Source of the DNA: Syngnathus acus
Lineage: Eukaryota > Chordata > Actinopteri > Syngnathiformes > Syngnathidae
Assembly: GCF_901709675.1 (NCBI RefSeq)
Contig: NC_051092.1
Span: 12,584,491 to 12,648,490, forward strand
Direction: 5' to 3'
DNA length: 64,000 nucleotides
The position numbers and the translations under genes were made by a program. The notes below the pieces were generated by a model. It ran no database searches. It saw nothing but the letters and a program-made list of their open reading frames with translations, and had not been told where the DNA came from. Shown in pieces: positions 50,975-62,265 of this stretch; the first letter of the stretch is position 1; each line of letters opens with the position of its first letter.

Positions 50975-51260
50975 TTAAGAAGTGTTAAATGCTGAGTCGC
51001 GTTAAATTCTAGCCAAAGAAAGCGTCTCTCCAAAGAATTAACGCTTAATTAGGTCTTAATTAGCATAATTATGCGCGCTAACAGTGTCTCGACAGAATAG
51101 CGGTTGTCAGGAGGCTTGAGCCATCTGTAAGGGCAGAGGATTAATACATCATCTTTTTACACGCTATCGCAAAGTGCTCTTCATTAATCAATGTTGCCTT
51201 TATAGCGCAGGAATGTTGGCATTTTGCATTATGCGCCATTAGAAGGCTCCCATTGAAGCC
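50975..51260. promoter_or_regulatory. Candidate conserved non-coding element 5 (homeodomain-site cluster)
   Basis: Dense TAAT/ATTA words: GAATTAACGCTTAATTAGG, TCTTAATTAGCATAATTATG, GGATTAATACATC and TTCATTAATCAATG, within otherwise complex sequence that includes ACAGTGTCTCGACAG. This is among the strongest enhancer-like textures in the window. There is no open frame of note. Confidence 0.45.
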
Positions 51261-52680
51261 GCGAAGGCTCTAATTGGGCCTCGTGTGAGTCCTAACACTT
51301 GACGGGAACGCACACAGTCAAACGGCAGGGTTGGGTTGACTATAGTTAGCGTGGTTGGAAAACCGAGGACGTGATGTGTAGGAGAAAAAAGTGGGGCTTG
51401 TGTGTGAGGTGAGTGGATTGACAATGAGAGGACCGGCTGTGTGGTTGATGATCGATAGACCGTCTTGAACTTGTTGGACACCTCTTCATGTTTGGTAATC
51501 AGCGCTGCTGCGTAAGGAGATGACAAACAAAAAGAGAGTGCAGGAGGACAAAAAGGTCCTTCTGGCACAATTCTTGAAACTTTGGACACCAGGTGACTGA
51601 GGTGACAGAATTATTTTCTTAGTGGCTAGCTCCTGGGTGTTCATTCCAGACACATCCACAATCGTTTTGCTATATTGAGAAACCATATTAAAATGGATTT
51701 TTTGGGCAATTTTGATATTTGGCAAAAAAAAAATCTGACCAACTAAACAGCCAATGAATTAAGAATATATATAAGAAATTAAATTACTCACAACATTACA
51801 GGCAAAAATATTTGACTGTTTTATCAAACTTTGCCCTTTAATACTTAACAACAGAGAGAGGGAACAAAACCACAGACATGTTTCGAAAACTAGTTATGAA
51901 CTTTTAAATGATTTCCATTTTAACAGAAATGGTAGCAACGTATGCAGACAAACAATACGACAATACTCACAGGCATATTGTCATTCTTTGCAAAGAATGA
52001 CTAATAGTGCAGCAGCAGTTTTGCAGTTTTAAAACAAAATGATGTAATGTGCCTTAATCCAGATTTAATCCTAATTCTTTATATACTGAAAATGGAAAAT
52101 GCCATGCGCCATATTCGGACACTCATCTCCATTAAATATCATTAGATAAAGTTGCACTTGTGTATAGGATTTTGAAACTTGTGCCTTTTGACTATTGTGC
52201 TCTAAGCATTTCTTGTTTCTTCTCGTACCTTCATTCCATGTGAGCAATCAATGTCTTGATGGATAACAAGCATGGCACATCTCACCTTCCTCTATGAGGA
52301 GGGCTGACACAATCGTTCCCGGTCGCTGCCATTTTCATCCATGTGCACAACACACACACCCATTGGCACAAAGTGTGGTTGGGCCACATACACACACATA
52401 CACAAACAGACCTCAGTGGCGATCTATAAGAGCCCTGAGCCTTAGGCGACCTTGAGACACGCCACTAAGGCCTTGCCAATAGCGTTGTGTGTGTGTGTGT
52501 TTGCAAATGTGACACACATTGCTTTCATTTCACGTCACTGGCAAAACTCCTACTAAGATGCAACACCTAGAAAGTAAATATGTTTTTGCAGATAGGAATT
52601 AAATGCCCCCCCCACACACGCACACACACTATGGGCGCACACACATACACGCACACACATTCAGTTTGGGCTCTTGAGGG
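51261..52680. other. AT-rich DNA, no gene
   Basis: Unique AT-rich sequence with short CA/GT runs near 52340-52405 and 52485-52500. A complex patch at 52240-52460 might be regulatory. No exon is supported. Confidence 0.4.
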
Positions 52681-52684
52681 CATT

Positions 52685-52960
52685 AGCATTATCGATGAGC
52701 TCACCCCATCACCTCAGACACGGGCTCTTAAAAGAGAATAATTTCATGCAAATGAGATATTGATGAGTTAATGATTAATTGGCCGCCCGGCCTTGTTAAT
52801 ATGCAATAGCTGTCGTGTAATATGCATTTCTAATGACTCTGTCTCGGCGTGTTCAAACAAATGGGCCACTTTGATCATCAGGCTTTTCGGCGTGTTCACT
52901 CCCCGGGACGAGGCCTCCGCCTTGAGGGGGCCTTAGGAACCAGCTACTGTGGGAAGGCAC
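52685..52960. promoter_or_regulatory. Candidate conserved non-coding element 6 (octamer and ATTA sites)
   Basis: Contains a perfect POU octamer ATGCAAAT at 52746-52753, followed by GATGAGTTAATGATTAATTG, TTGTTAATATGCAATAG and AATATGCATTTCTAATGAC. Non-repetitive and without coding frame. It is a good enhancer candidate on motif content. Confidence 0.45.
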
Positions 52961-53271
52961 GCTGAGACAACGAGGAGTTTATGTTATGCATATGTGTGCC
53001 TATTAGCATGGTGGATTATAAAACACATTACATTGTGGTTGTCTGGATGCTGTCAAAAACGGGCTCACTTGGGCAGGTCAGGACATTACAACAATCCTGC
53101 AAATTATTTATCGGTTAAACAATATTCACAAATATTCTTGAATTTTTGGCTTCATGCATTACATCCGGTAAAATGAATTGTTAATAAAAACATCCAGGTC
53201 TCCAGTTTTATCTAAATACCTATTAAACATGGATAGTATGAATGACGCAAGGATTCATATTAACTCAGTTA

Positions 53272-53273
<2 letters not shown>

Positions 53274-53337
<64 letters not shown>
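53274..53337. repeat. (GT)n microsatellite
   Basis: About 28 GT units ending in GTATGTGTATG. Confidence 0.94.
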
Positions 53338-53338
<1 letters not shown>

Positions 53339-55640
53339 GCAAGGAGAATACAGGCTTTTAATGTGTACCACAGGAGCGGCAGATAGATGGACGGAGTGAA
53401 AGGACAGGACAGGGTGAGACAGGCAGACCCACGAGTGGACGCCTGTTGATGGCTGCCACTCGGGTGAATAATGTGTTGTGGGACTGAGTGACGGCGGACG
53501 CGGGACAGCTCTGACCTCACCTCATTTAATCAGGAAGTTTTACAACGAGGCCACCGATGTTGTTACTTGTAACTACTCCAGGTTTTTCACCAGGAGGTCT
53601 GACTTGGTGTGTATGACCACTCAGAGTAATGCTCAGTATTCATTGGATTTATTTTTTTAGGTATATCTCACATATTGTGAGAGACTTTGTCATGTTTAAT
53701 TTGTGTGGATTCTCACAAACAGTCAGATGTGAACACGAAGAACGAAGCAACATAAGTTTTATAGCTGTGATAAATCATCTGCTCACACAAGCGCTCAGTG
53801 CACTTTTTTTCCCAACATAGGCTTATTTTTCTCATTTGATATTTCCAATGATGGAATATTACTTGATGAAACAAACTGCCACTGACCCATTTGAGGGTGT
53901 TTTGATGAAGAACGTCTGGCAGGAGCTGACTGTTCTCTCTCTTGTGATTTGGTTAATTCTTAGACAGACAGACGGACAGATAGATGGACGGTTTACAGTA
54001 TTGAGAAATATGGCCTGGGTGCACCGCAGTTAAATCAACAAGATGAATGCGGAAACAATCTCCAATAGCATTTCAAACAATTTTACTGTGGGGGGGTTGT
54101 TGAAAGGCAGACATTAATGGAAATATGGTGCTGAAAGTGGAGACCATTTCCAGTGGTAACAAGAAATAACTTGATGGATGGAACACGAGACTCAAAGAAA
54201 CATACAAGTTGTAACAACCAAGCGGCTGTGCTCCAGTATTGCCAAAGAAGTGCTTATTGGGCAGTCAAAGCTTTGCAAGCCTCCTTTTGTGTGCACAATG
54301 CCACTGGAGATTTTTGCAAAGAAACATTTAAGTGGCGTACACTACTCCATAAATGCCGCCTTTTGATTACCAATTATCTCAACAAGATTATTCTGATGAA
54401 TTATCTTGGGTGTCTTACAGTGTTTTATTTTTCTCCCCAATGTGCTTGTAAAGTGATGGCAGCCAACAATCGTAAATGCTAAACATGTTTTGGAGATATC
54501 GTTTTGTGTGTGGTGTGCGTAGTTGCTCATTTTGAGTACACCACAGTGAGCACTTGCATGAGGTTGCTTACAATTTAAAAATCAGTCCAGATGTGGAAAG
54601 CCAGAATGTGTGACCTGTTTTAGCCCAAAATTACAAATTAAAATATTTATATGGTCATACAAGCCCTATCAAAATATATATTTTTGAATAAAGTGAAAAA
54701 AACTGTATTGTAATAAAAAAAAAAAAAAAATTCTAAATGAATGTGAATTTGTAATTTGTAGTTACCAAAGTATACACTAGTGTGCAAGTGTTAGATGTTT
54801 GCTTTTTAAGGGGCGTGGCTTAGTCAGTAACATCACGAGTTGGAGTCAGGTTGGCTGGGTAGTCTGTTCGTGAACATCCGGGCATAAGATGTGCTCTGAA
54901 GCTGCTTCTTGTGCGCGTTCTCATTTTGTATGTCTATGATTGACTGCCATAAGAACCACAAGAACACGTAACCATAGTGACATCACTATGCACAATATCA
55001 TCTATGCAAACACGCTTTAACATGATTTGTTCGTCCGACATCTTTATTGAACATCATTCATGGCGTCATGTAACAAGGGCATCATTCTTTCCTGCAGGTC
55101 TGGCCTCCTTTTAAGTGCAATGTTCATGTGCTGGTCAGGTCTGATCAAGGTAAAGATCCATTAGGTTAGTATGCAAATGTATGTATGCGAAGGCCATTGA
55201 TTGGGGTGAACGGGGCTGTTTTTTAAGGCGCACTGACGCTGATGAGCAGGGAAGGCTTGGCGTGACCTGTCTGGGTCTAAGTCAATATAGTGTCACATTA
55301 CTGCACAACTCAATCACTTACAATCTGGAGTGGGCCAGGTAATAATGTCATTTCCTGTTGTGAGTGCTCACAACCACACTCATGTGGATGTGACCTCTAC
55401 AAACCAGGGTGGCTATCTTATAGTTTGGATGGCTCTCGACAGAATTTAGGAGCATTTAGAATTGTTTTTTTTTAAGAGAATGTGGAACTGAACTTGTGAG
55501 TTCAGCAAAACGAAGCGACTATAGGACTGCTATGCTGTTTTTATATGATGAGAATTAATAATATCAAATTTGATCTTAAATGCATGTTAACATTACAGTC
55601 AATATAAATTAAACATATCAAGAGCGTGTAATACTGTAGA
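53338..55640. other. AT-rich DNA, no gene
   Basis: A moderately GC-rich patch (53390-53560) is followed by AT-rich unique DNA and a poly-A run near 54715. Several short open frames occur, but none has a protein-like composition or splice partners. Confidence 0.4.
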
Positions 55641-55644
55641 CCTC

Positions 55645-55669
55645 TGCCACCTGTATCCTGCAGGTGGCA
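55645..55669. promoter_or_regulatory. Inverted pair of E boxes forming a hairpin
   Basis: TGCCACCTG and CAGGTGGCA form a perfect 9-base inverted repeat with a 7-base spacer. It juxtaposes a CACCTG and a CAGGTG core, the arrangement preferred by ZEB/Snail-type repressors. Function is inferred. Confidence 0.35.
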
Positions 55670-56499
55670 GCACTGTCTGACGTCGTCTCCGGAAAGACGT
55701 CTCGACTCAACTTGGCCTTCTAGGAGATGTGCCCTCTCCTGACTGACATTGTGGTTATCTCTGTCAAGGCACTACATACCGCACTGACCTGATTTTGATG
55801 ATTCCAACTCTGACTCCCCGATGAGTTCAAACTCTCTGAGGATGGGTGGATCATATATGCATGCTGTGCCAGAGTGCATTATGGGTACGGGGTCTTAAAG
55901 CTTGTGTGGTTATAACACCTGACAGCTCCCGCACCCCTCAGTGCCGTGCATGTGTCTTTGTGGCTTCATTCAGAGTGACAGTGAAGATTAGGGGTGTAAT
56001 CCTTGTCGAGCTACACGGGATCTAATACTCGCAGTTTACACACTTACGCACGAGCGCACACACTCACATACGCACACACACGCAATATTTGCCATTAATT
56101 GAAACAATTACAGAGATGGTCTACGTTTGGAAGTGGTGCATTGAAGGGAAATATATATTTTTTACCTTTTTGCTGTTGCAGTCCACTTGCATTGGGGCTA
56201 ATTGAATATCCTGCACTCAAAATCACTTTGTCCCTATTTTTAAGGCCAAATACATTTACATACAGTTTGAAGGTGTTTTCTGACTGTGGATTGTGCTAAA
56301 TTGTGAAGTGTTTCGGTTTATATCATCAACCGCCACGTATTGACACCAAAGATTTCGTAGTGTTTGAGCGTGATTAACTGGTTAACAATATGTACTCAAA
56401 GAAACTTCACTATATTTGTCTTTTTTTAACCCCAAAAGAAATATCTGAGATGGCAGAAAAATAATAGCGCTGTTTTGACTTTTCCCGGATGTGTCGAGG

Positions 56500-56960
56500 A
56501 AAAACACTTAGAGGAGTGCTTTGATCTTTCTTTTAATTAGCTCCTATTCCCCTCTAGTATTCCTCTTTTCTGTATTTGCAAGAAAGCGCGGGAACAATGC
56601 TCACAATGAGGCCGCCTTATGCCGATATCAGCATTTTACTTAACTTTCCCTCTCAACTTGCTTTTCTTTTTTTTGAAATACCCCTTTTCTCTTCTCTGCC
56701 AACTTTCCACGGTGTCCCCGTGCTTTTTGGCCGTGGTGATAAACTCATCATGTTTCTGAATCAATATTAATTTCACAGCCTCGCAAATCAATGGTGGCGA
56801 GAAGGAAGAGCCTCCTTTGCATGTGCTCCCTTCTCGTCTCATGCCAGCCGTCGTGATGAGAGGTGATGGGACATCCACGCTGGAGCCGGCGGGAGGCCCC
56901 AAACTCGCTCATTAGCGCCCCTCAGCTGGAACCTCTCACTTTGCTACTCTGGCCCCTTTG
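56500..56960. promoter_or_regulatory. Candidate conserved non-coding element 7
   Basis: Complex sequence with TTTTAATTAGCTCCTATTCC, CAATATTAATTTCACAGCC, TTTGCATGTGCTCCC and CGCTCATTAGCGCCCC, running up to a GT microsatellite. No exon is supported. Confidence 0.42.
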
Positions 56961-56965
56961 CCAAG

Positions 56966-57004
56966 GTGTGTGTGTGTGTGTGTGTGAGTGTGTGTGTGTG
57001 TGTG

Positions 57005-57056
<52 letters not shown>
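56966..57056. repeat. (GT)n microsatellite
   Basis: GT repeat of about 45 units with one GAGT and two CG interruptions. Confidence 0.94.
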
Positions 57057-57057
<1 letters not shown>

Positions 57058-57231
57058 AGGAGAGTTTGGAGATTTGAAATGTCTGTCTGATCATATTGAC
57101 ATAATTGGACAGTGTGTGTGGTATGCATGTGTGTGAGCGCGTGTGTGTTTATTGAACATTGATAATCCCATTCATTGGAAAGGTCATTTTTGGGTGTCAA
57201 TATTATTTGAAGTCTCAGAAATTGTAGAAAT

Positions 57232-57330
57232 TGGATGGGTGGATGGATGGATGGATGGATGGATGGATGGATGGATGGATGGATGGATGGATGGATGGAT
57301 GGATGGATGGATGGATGGATGGATGGATGG
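57232..57330. repeat. (ATGG)n tetranucleotide repeat
   Basis: About 24 GGAT/ATGG units, nearly perfect. The open frame it creates is an artefact of the repeat. Confidence 0.95.
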
Positions 57331-58185
57331 TATGACAACATGGTGTGTTAGTGGTTAGGACATTTCTCTCAATTCTGACGTTTGGGGTGAAATTCTAAAA
57401 TAGTTGTCTCTTTTGCAGAAAACATTTCATAACATCAAGATTCATCCATTATCTGAACTACTGTATCCTTACGAAGGTTACAAAATATTGACCAATTTAA
57501 AGTGTTGAGAATGGCTGGCTCATTTTGCTGATGCAACATGTTTCAGGATTTCCTGAAAAGTGATTTATTTGGGGGGTAAAAGGATTCCGCTAGACGTGAC
57601 ATTTTATTGCCGTGCTATTCGCCATATTGCCAATAGCCAATTCTAATTCTCAGAATTGCAAAAATTACCTGAGCAATTATGCAATTGGGCTAACGATATA
57701 GTAGGTATGGACCTTTTTCAAATGACATGACAATTTGTTCCAAATTATTTTGCAGACCCCAAAATCTACAGCTTCTGGATCTTAGTTTTAGAATCTCTAC
57801 CTGAGCCGAGGCATAGCCAATATGTGCATCACCTTTTGTAATAGCGATACAGTAGATAACAAGTAGCGACTCAGTTCATTCTCTGCAAAGCACGGGCAGG
57901 CTTAGCTTGCTCTAGAATGTTCACAAACCACAAGCGGCAGACGCACGCAAACCAACACGTCAGAAAAGGCTTCAATTGTGCGCACACCGAAGAAGAAACG
58001 TGAACGGAGTCCAATTTGCAGGACAGACGCTTGTACAAAAAGCGCTAAGAGAGCACGACGGCAGACAGGTGAAGTGATGGCAGTGAGAAGGAGAGAAGAA
58101 AAAGTACATCCAAAAGTGCACGTATGAGCTAAGTGGGACAGAGCTGCACAAGTTTGGACTCTCAAAACATTTTTTTTTTTTAAGC
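57331..58185. other. AT-rich DNA, no gene
   Basis: Unique sequence without supported exons. It becomes somewhat GC-richer after 57890. Confidence 0.4.
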
Positions 58186-58189
58186 CACC

Positions 58190-58480
58190 CTTGGGGCCCC
58201 ATCCGACACCCCCCAGAGGGCCCATTGTTCGGGCTCGCGCATCCACCTCTGCCTCGGTGCCTACCAATCCGTCAACAAATTAAGAGTCGCTATTGTTGCG
58301 GTGACAATAAGGTGCGACGCTCGCCACGGGGAAGCGCCGCAGCAGAGCGCTGACAGAACTCCGGAATTCTCCTAATCATGGGCGGCTGTCAGGAAGCACC
58401 TGTCCTGACACCTCTGCTTAAAACCTGTCTCCCAGGCATAAGATAATTACAAGTGCCAGCAGAGGAGAGCGGGAGAAGAG
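58190..58480. promoter_or_regulatory. Candidate conserved non-coding element 8
   Basis: GC-richer complex block with CTATTGTTGCGGTGACAATA (an ACAAT/ATTGT SOX-like pair in inverted arrangement), GAATTCTCCTAATCATGGGC and AGATAATTACAAGTGCC. No coding frame of note. Confidence 0.42.
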
Positions 58481-59855
58481 AGGAAACTCTTTCTGTGAGG
58501 AAATGGAGCCAGGAAGGTTTTTTTTTTTCTTTTTTAGACAAGTTGCCATTGAAGTGGAAGAGTGTGTTCAAAGACAGGAATGGAGTGCACGGATGTGTCT
58601 GGGGTGTCCCCCCTCAGCCCCACTGAGAGGGAAGGAACGGAGGGGTGGTCCCTAGGTAGCGCTGCGGGGGACAGGTGAGGGACTGAGCTGTCACTGGACC
58701 CACATCCACACAAACCCACACAGACACACACTGTTTGAGTGGCCCAGTGTTCCATGGAACAGTCCACATGTTAGGTGATGCTGGTGCTAACAGTTTGTGG
58801 AGTAGCTGTTGTATTTTTTTTCATATTGTTTTTTTTTTTCTCTAAAAAGTTGGGCCAAAGTTTTGAAAAGAGCTCGACCAATGACATCGCCCCATTCTGC
58901 CGCTAGCTTTTGTGAGCGTAATCAGCAGCAAGCAACATTAGGATGACAGTTGAACAACATTGCATGTTGGGCCAAACAAAGAAAACGCCATGTTGATCTT
59001 TAACAACAACAAAAAAATCCAGGTTAAAATTGGGAAAACTTATCTTACAAAGATATGAACATAAAAATTTGATGATTTCGATATATTTTTTGAATGATTT
59101 ATAAAATCTTTCATTTATGTTCAATATGTGAATCGTTGCTTACACGGCATACATCGGAACGGTATTCCAACTGGCAAATCAGGATCGCTCTTTGTTAACT
59201 CTCCACAGGCTCTTCTGAGTGAATTTTTAGTGGCTCCCCTGGAAGGTGTTACGAATTTGTTCAATCGTTTCAGTTGAAGAGGGTGTGTGTCCAGTTCTCT
59301 TTCTTAAATCTTCCATGCCATTCCTACATGGTACGTCTCTCTGGTGACTGCTTTGAAAATTGTATCCCAAATCTGGATTGAACGTGTTTCCACGGGTCAT
59401 GCTTTTCAAACTCTAAGACTCTAAATGCCTTCTCCTTTTCAGTGAATGACATTATCAGTAAATAGCAATGAAACCAGTGTTATGTTCAAAAAGTAAAAAT
59501 ATTGATTGTGATCTAACAATGGCCTGACTAGACCAGCAGCAAAAAACGTTCACCTTTTAAGTAAAACCAGTTTAATCTTGCTCTCATTCCCAGTTCCTAA
59601 AATATGAGTTGTGCGAGCACCTTGAAGTGGACTACAAGTCCTTATGAGTAGCAAGTTGTAATATCAGTCGACTCTATAACATAAAGAAACAGTCACAATA
59701 TTACCAAAATGAAGTTGTAACTTATGAATTGTAATATTACCAAAATAAAGAGACTAATCAATGAGGTAAAAAGTCCCAAAACATGCCAATATGTCACATG
59801 TTTTTTCTTAAAACACTCAACCCGTCATGTTATGGTTGTCTGCATGGCTCGCCTG
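58481..59855. other. AT-rich DNA, no gene
   Basis: Includes poly-T runs near 58520 and 58830 and unique AT-rich sequence. Nothing is named. Confidence 0.4.
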
Positions 59856-59859
59856 AGTG

Positions 59860-60130
59860 ATTAAGTAAATTAAGTAAGCTTGTGGGCTAAGGCTAGCACG
59901 CAGTGACGCGCGCTTACGTTTCATTACAGCTTGTCATTTCTCAAGCAGCGGGCTTTCCTTCAGACTAACACTCCTGTCACAGCGACCGCAGGAGAGCTGA
60001 ATTATTCAAATAGTCTTAATTCCTCCCAACTCGCTTTGCAGCACTCTGCCACTCATCATTTGTCTTTTCATTGTTGCCAATTTACAGGCAATCCCTCCCA
60101 TTAATGATGCCAACTGCTCTAAAACGGAGG
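59860..60130. promoter_or_regulatory. Candidate conserved non-coding element 9
   Basis: Complex block with GAATTATTCAAATAGTC, TTAATTCCTCCCAACTCGC and TCCCATTAATGATGCC, plus GTTTCATTACAGC. The texture is enhancer-like and no exon is supported. Confidence 0.42.
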
Positions 60131-60744
60131 ATGGTGAAGGGAGGGGGTGGCGGGTGGTACAATGGCGAAGATTTTACAAGCTGCTGTTGCGGATATAAAC
60201 GTATGATTTACTGACTTTCAGCCGCATGCTGCGATTGTTAAACAGGCTTTGTTTTATGAAATTTTTAAACGTACATATGTGGCTTTATTCGCTTGTCGTA
60301 GTAAGCATATTTTGGGATGGGAGCTATGAAATATATCTACATCTGCTTTCTGTGCGGGAATAAAAGCCCAGAATTGACTTTCACTGTGTACCAATCAGTT
60401 CATTTTCTTTTTACACTCAGCAAGTGGTACTTTTCTTGAGGTATTGACTGAGTGCAATGAACAATAAAGATAAATACATTGTGGCTGATGGTGATGACGC
60501 AGCGCAATGAAACTTGTCCTTTTAACAACTCACCGACAGACAAATGCGTGCGTTGCAAATATTTAACGTTAGTAAATAGTTCATTGCCATGCGTCAGTCG
60601 CTGTAACAGTGGAGCACCGATTTTCGTCCTCTTGCATACTATGAACTGATTGTTTTGTTTAAAACTGGATAATGTCATAAACATTATTTTTATTAAAGGC
60701 AAAAATGTGCCCAAGGCCACATCTTCAGCAATGGAAGAAGGGCA

Positions 60745-60841
60745 GTGAGTGAGTGAGTGAGTGAGTGAGTGAGTGAGTGAGTGAGTGAGTGAGTGAGTGA
60801 GTGAGTGAGTGAGTGAGTGAGTGAGTGAGTGAGTGAGTGAG
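60745..60841. repeat. (GTGA)n tetranucleotide repeat
   Basis: About 24 perfect GTGA units, read equally as GAGT. Every unit spells the 5' splice-site consensus GTGAGT on the plus strand. Confidence 0.96.
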
Positions 60842-61080
60842 GGAAGGAAGCTCGGTGAATCAGAGTGATGGAACTGCGCCTCTATCTTAAATAAGGAATC
60901 CCATATGAAGGTCTGGATTAAGCGTATTTAATCCCTCATCAAACGGACAATAACAGAGCAGTCTAATCCCCACGCCCCCCACCTCCCCTTTCTCAGATTA
61001 GCTCGTCGCCGACGTCTTGGCCGAGCCGCGTGGCGTCGGTGGTGGCCTGTCGGGTTCTCCTCCACAATGACCTCTGCTGG
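60842..61080. promoter_or_regulatory. Candidate conserved non-coding element 10
   Basis: Non-repetitive sequence with TCTGGATTAAGCGTATTTAA (a CRX/OTX-like GGATTA site), TCCCTCATCAAACG and TCTCAGATTAGCTC. No exon is supported. Confidence 0.4.
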
Positions 61081-61364
61081 AGTTTAGAAGCGGTGTCATC
61101 ACAGTGCTCTACAAAAGTTGTCATGAGGATGCTGGAAGGCTGTTGTTGTGTGAGGGGGGAGCAACAATAAAGTTGTGAGACAAAATTGTGACATCACAAT
61201 CGTATTTGGGGTATCGGCGTTTGGTGATGTGTTTGCAACATGCGCCACATTGGGCACTATTTTCATGCGCAAAGACGTTAATGTGTTTGAGAACCATCTG
61301 CAGAGCAAGCCAACCTCATAGTGAGAGTGGAAATTAAACGTGAAATTTTCAAACAAAGGAGTGC

Positions 61365-61480
61365 TTGACTTTGAGGCCCTCGATTGTACTACAAACCCAG
61401 TAATTAGTGTGCGAGATAGGCCGATGTAATTACCGCTAAGTGTGAGCACCCTGGAGTAAACAAATATGTTCATCAAGCAA
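61365..61480. promoter_or_regulatory. Candidate conserved non-coding element 11
   Basis: Short complex block with CCAGTAATTAGTGTGCG and GATGTAATTACCGCTAAG, two ATTA-core sites about 30 bases apart. No coding frame. Confidence 0.42.
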
Positions 61481-62080
61481 ATAAGGGATTACCGTGTATA
61501 TGCTCACTTCGCTCCTTAACCCGTCTGAAGCACCGGGGGAACGCACAGCGCAATGCTAGGCGAGCGAGACGAGCAGAAATGAAAAGATAAATAAATAAAT
61601 AAATAAAAAAACAGACGGAGCCCGGCGAGCCAGGCCGGGCCAAAACTGCTGACAACCAGTGTTTGGCGCGTGACTTCTCTTCTTCAGATAAAAAACAAAA
61701 AAAAAAAACCCATAAATAGGCAAATGCAACTTGGGACTATTTGAGTAAAAATAATTATTCTTATTTTTGTTTACTTTGAAAATAGTAAACTTGCACCGTT
61801 TGAATTAATTAATTCAAAATTGGTGGCTCTTTAAGAATGATTTAAGAATCCAAAGTTGAGCAGATTAACTTGGTTGATACTAGCTGACTTCCTTCCTTTT
61901 ATTCATCCATCTGTTGGTCCATCCGTCCGTCCATCCAATTTGACACCTATGCTTATTCTCTGACTCTCATGAGGTTTTCTGCTCTGTTTGAATATTTTTC
62001 CAGAACATTTTTGGGGTTAACTCCATTGTACCACGTGTGACGGGAGTCTCGCTCTGTACTGCGTGACATTTGAGCTATTC
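61481..62080. other. AT-rich DNA, no gene
   Basis: Contains an (AAAT)n run at 61586-61610 and unique sequence. Nothing is named. Confidence 0.4.
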
Positions 62081-62084
62081 CATC

Positions 62085-62265
62085 CGTGTCCTGTCAACAA
62101 GTTTGTTTTTGCTGATGGAGTCGTGTGCTGCAAATTTGGGGCATTCATTTTGATCCAAACCTCCGCTGACCATCTCCCCAATTGTTTGTGTGCCAGTGCT
62201 GAGCAGTAATTTCTCTCCCAATTAAAGCAAACGTGATTGAAGACTGACCTGTTTTAGCAAGACCT
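62085..62265. promoter_or_regulatory. Candidate conserved non-coding element 12
   Basis: Complex block with GGGGCATTCATTTTGATCC, CCAATTGTTTGTGTGCC, GAGCAGTAATTTCTC and CCCAATTAAAGCAAACG (TAAT- and forkhead-like words), ending before a poly-T run. No exon is supported. Confidence 0.42.

Noticed and set aside
57143-57358. Open frame with Trp-Met-Asp-Gly repeats
   Set aside because: It is a product of the ATGG tetranucleotide repeat, with no protein-like flanks.
61099-61476. 125-codon minus-strand open frame
   Set aside because: No domain, splice context or codon pattern supports it.
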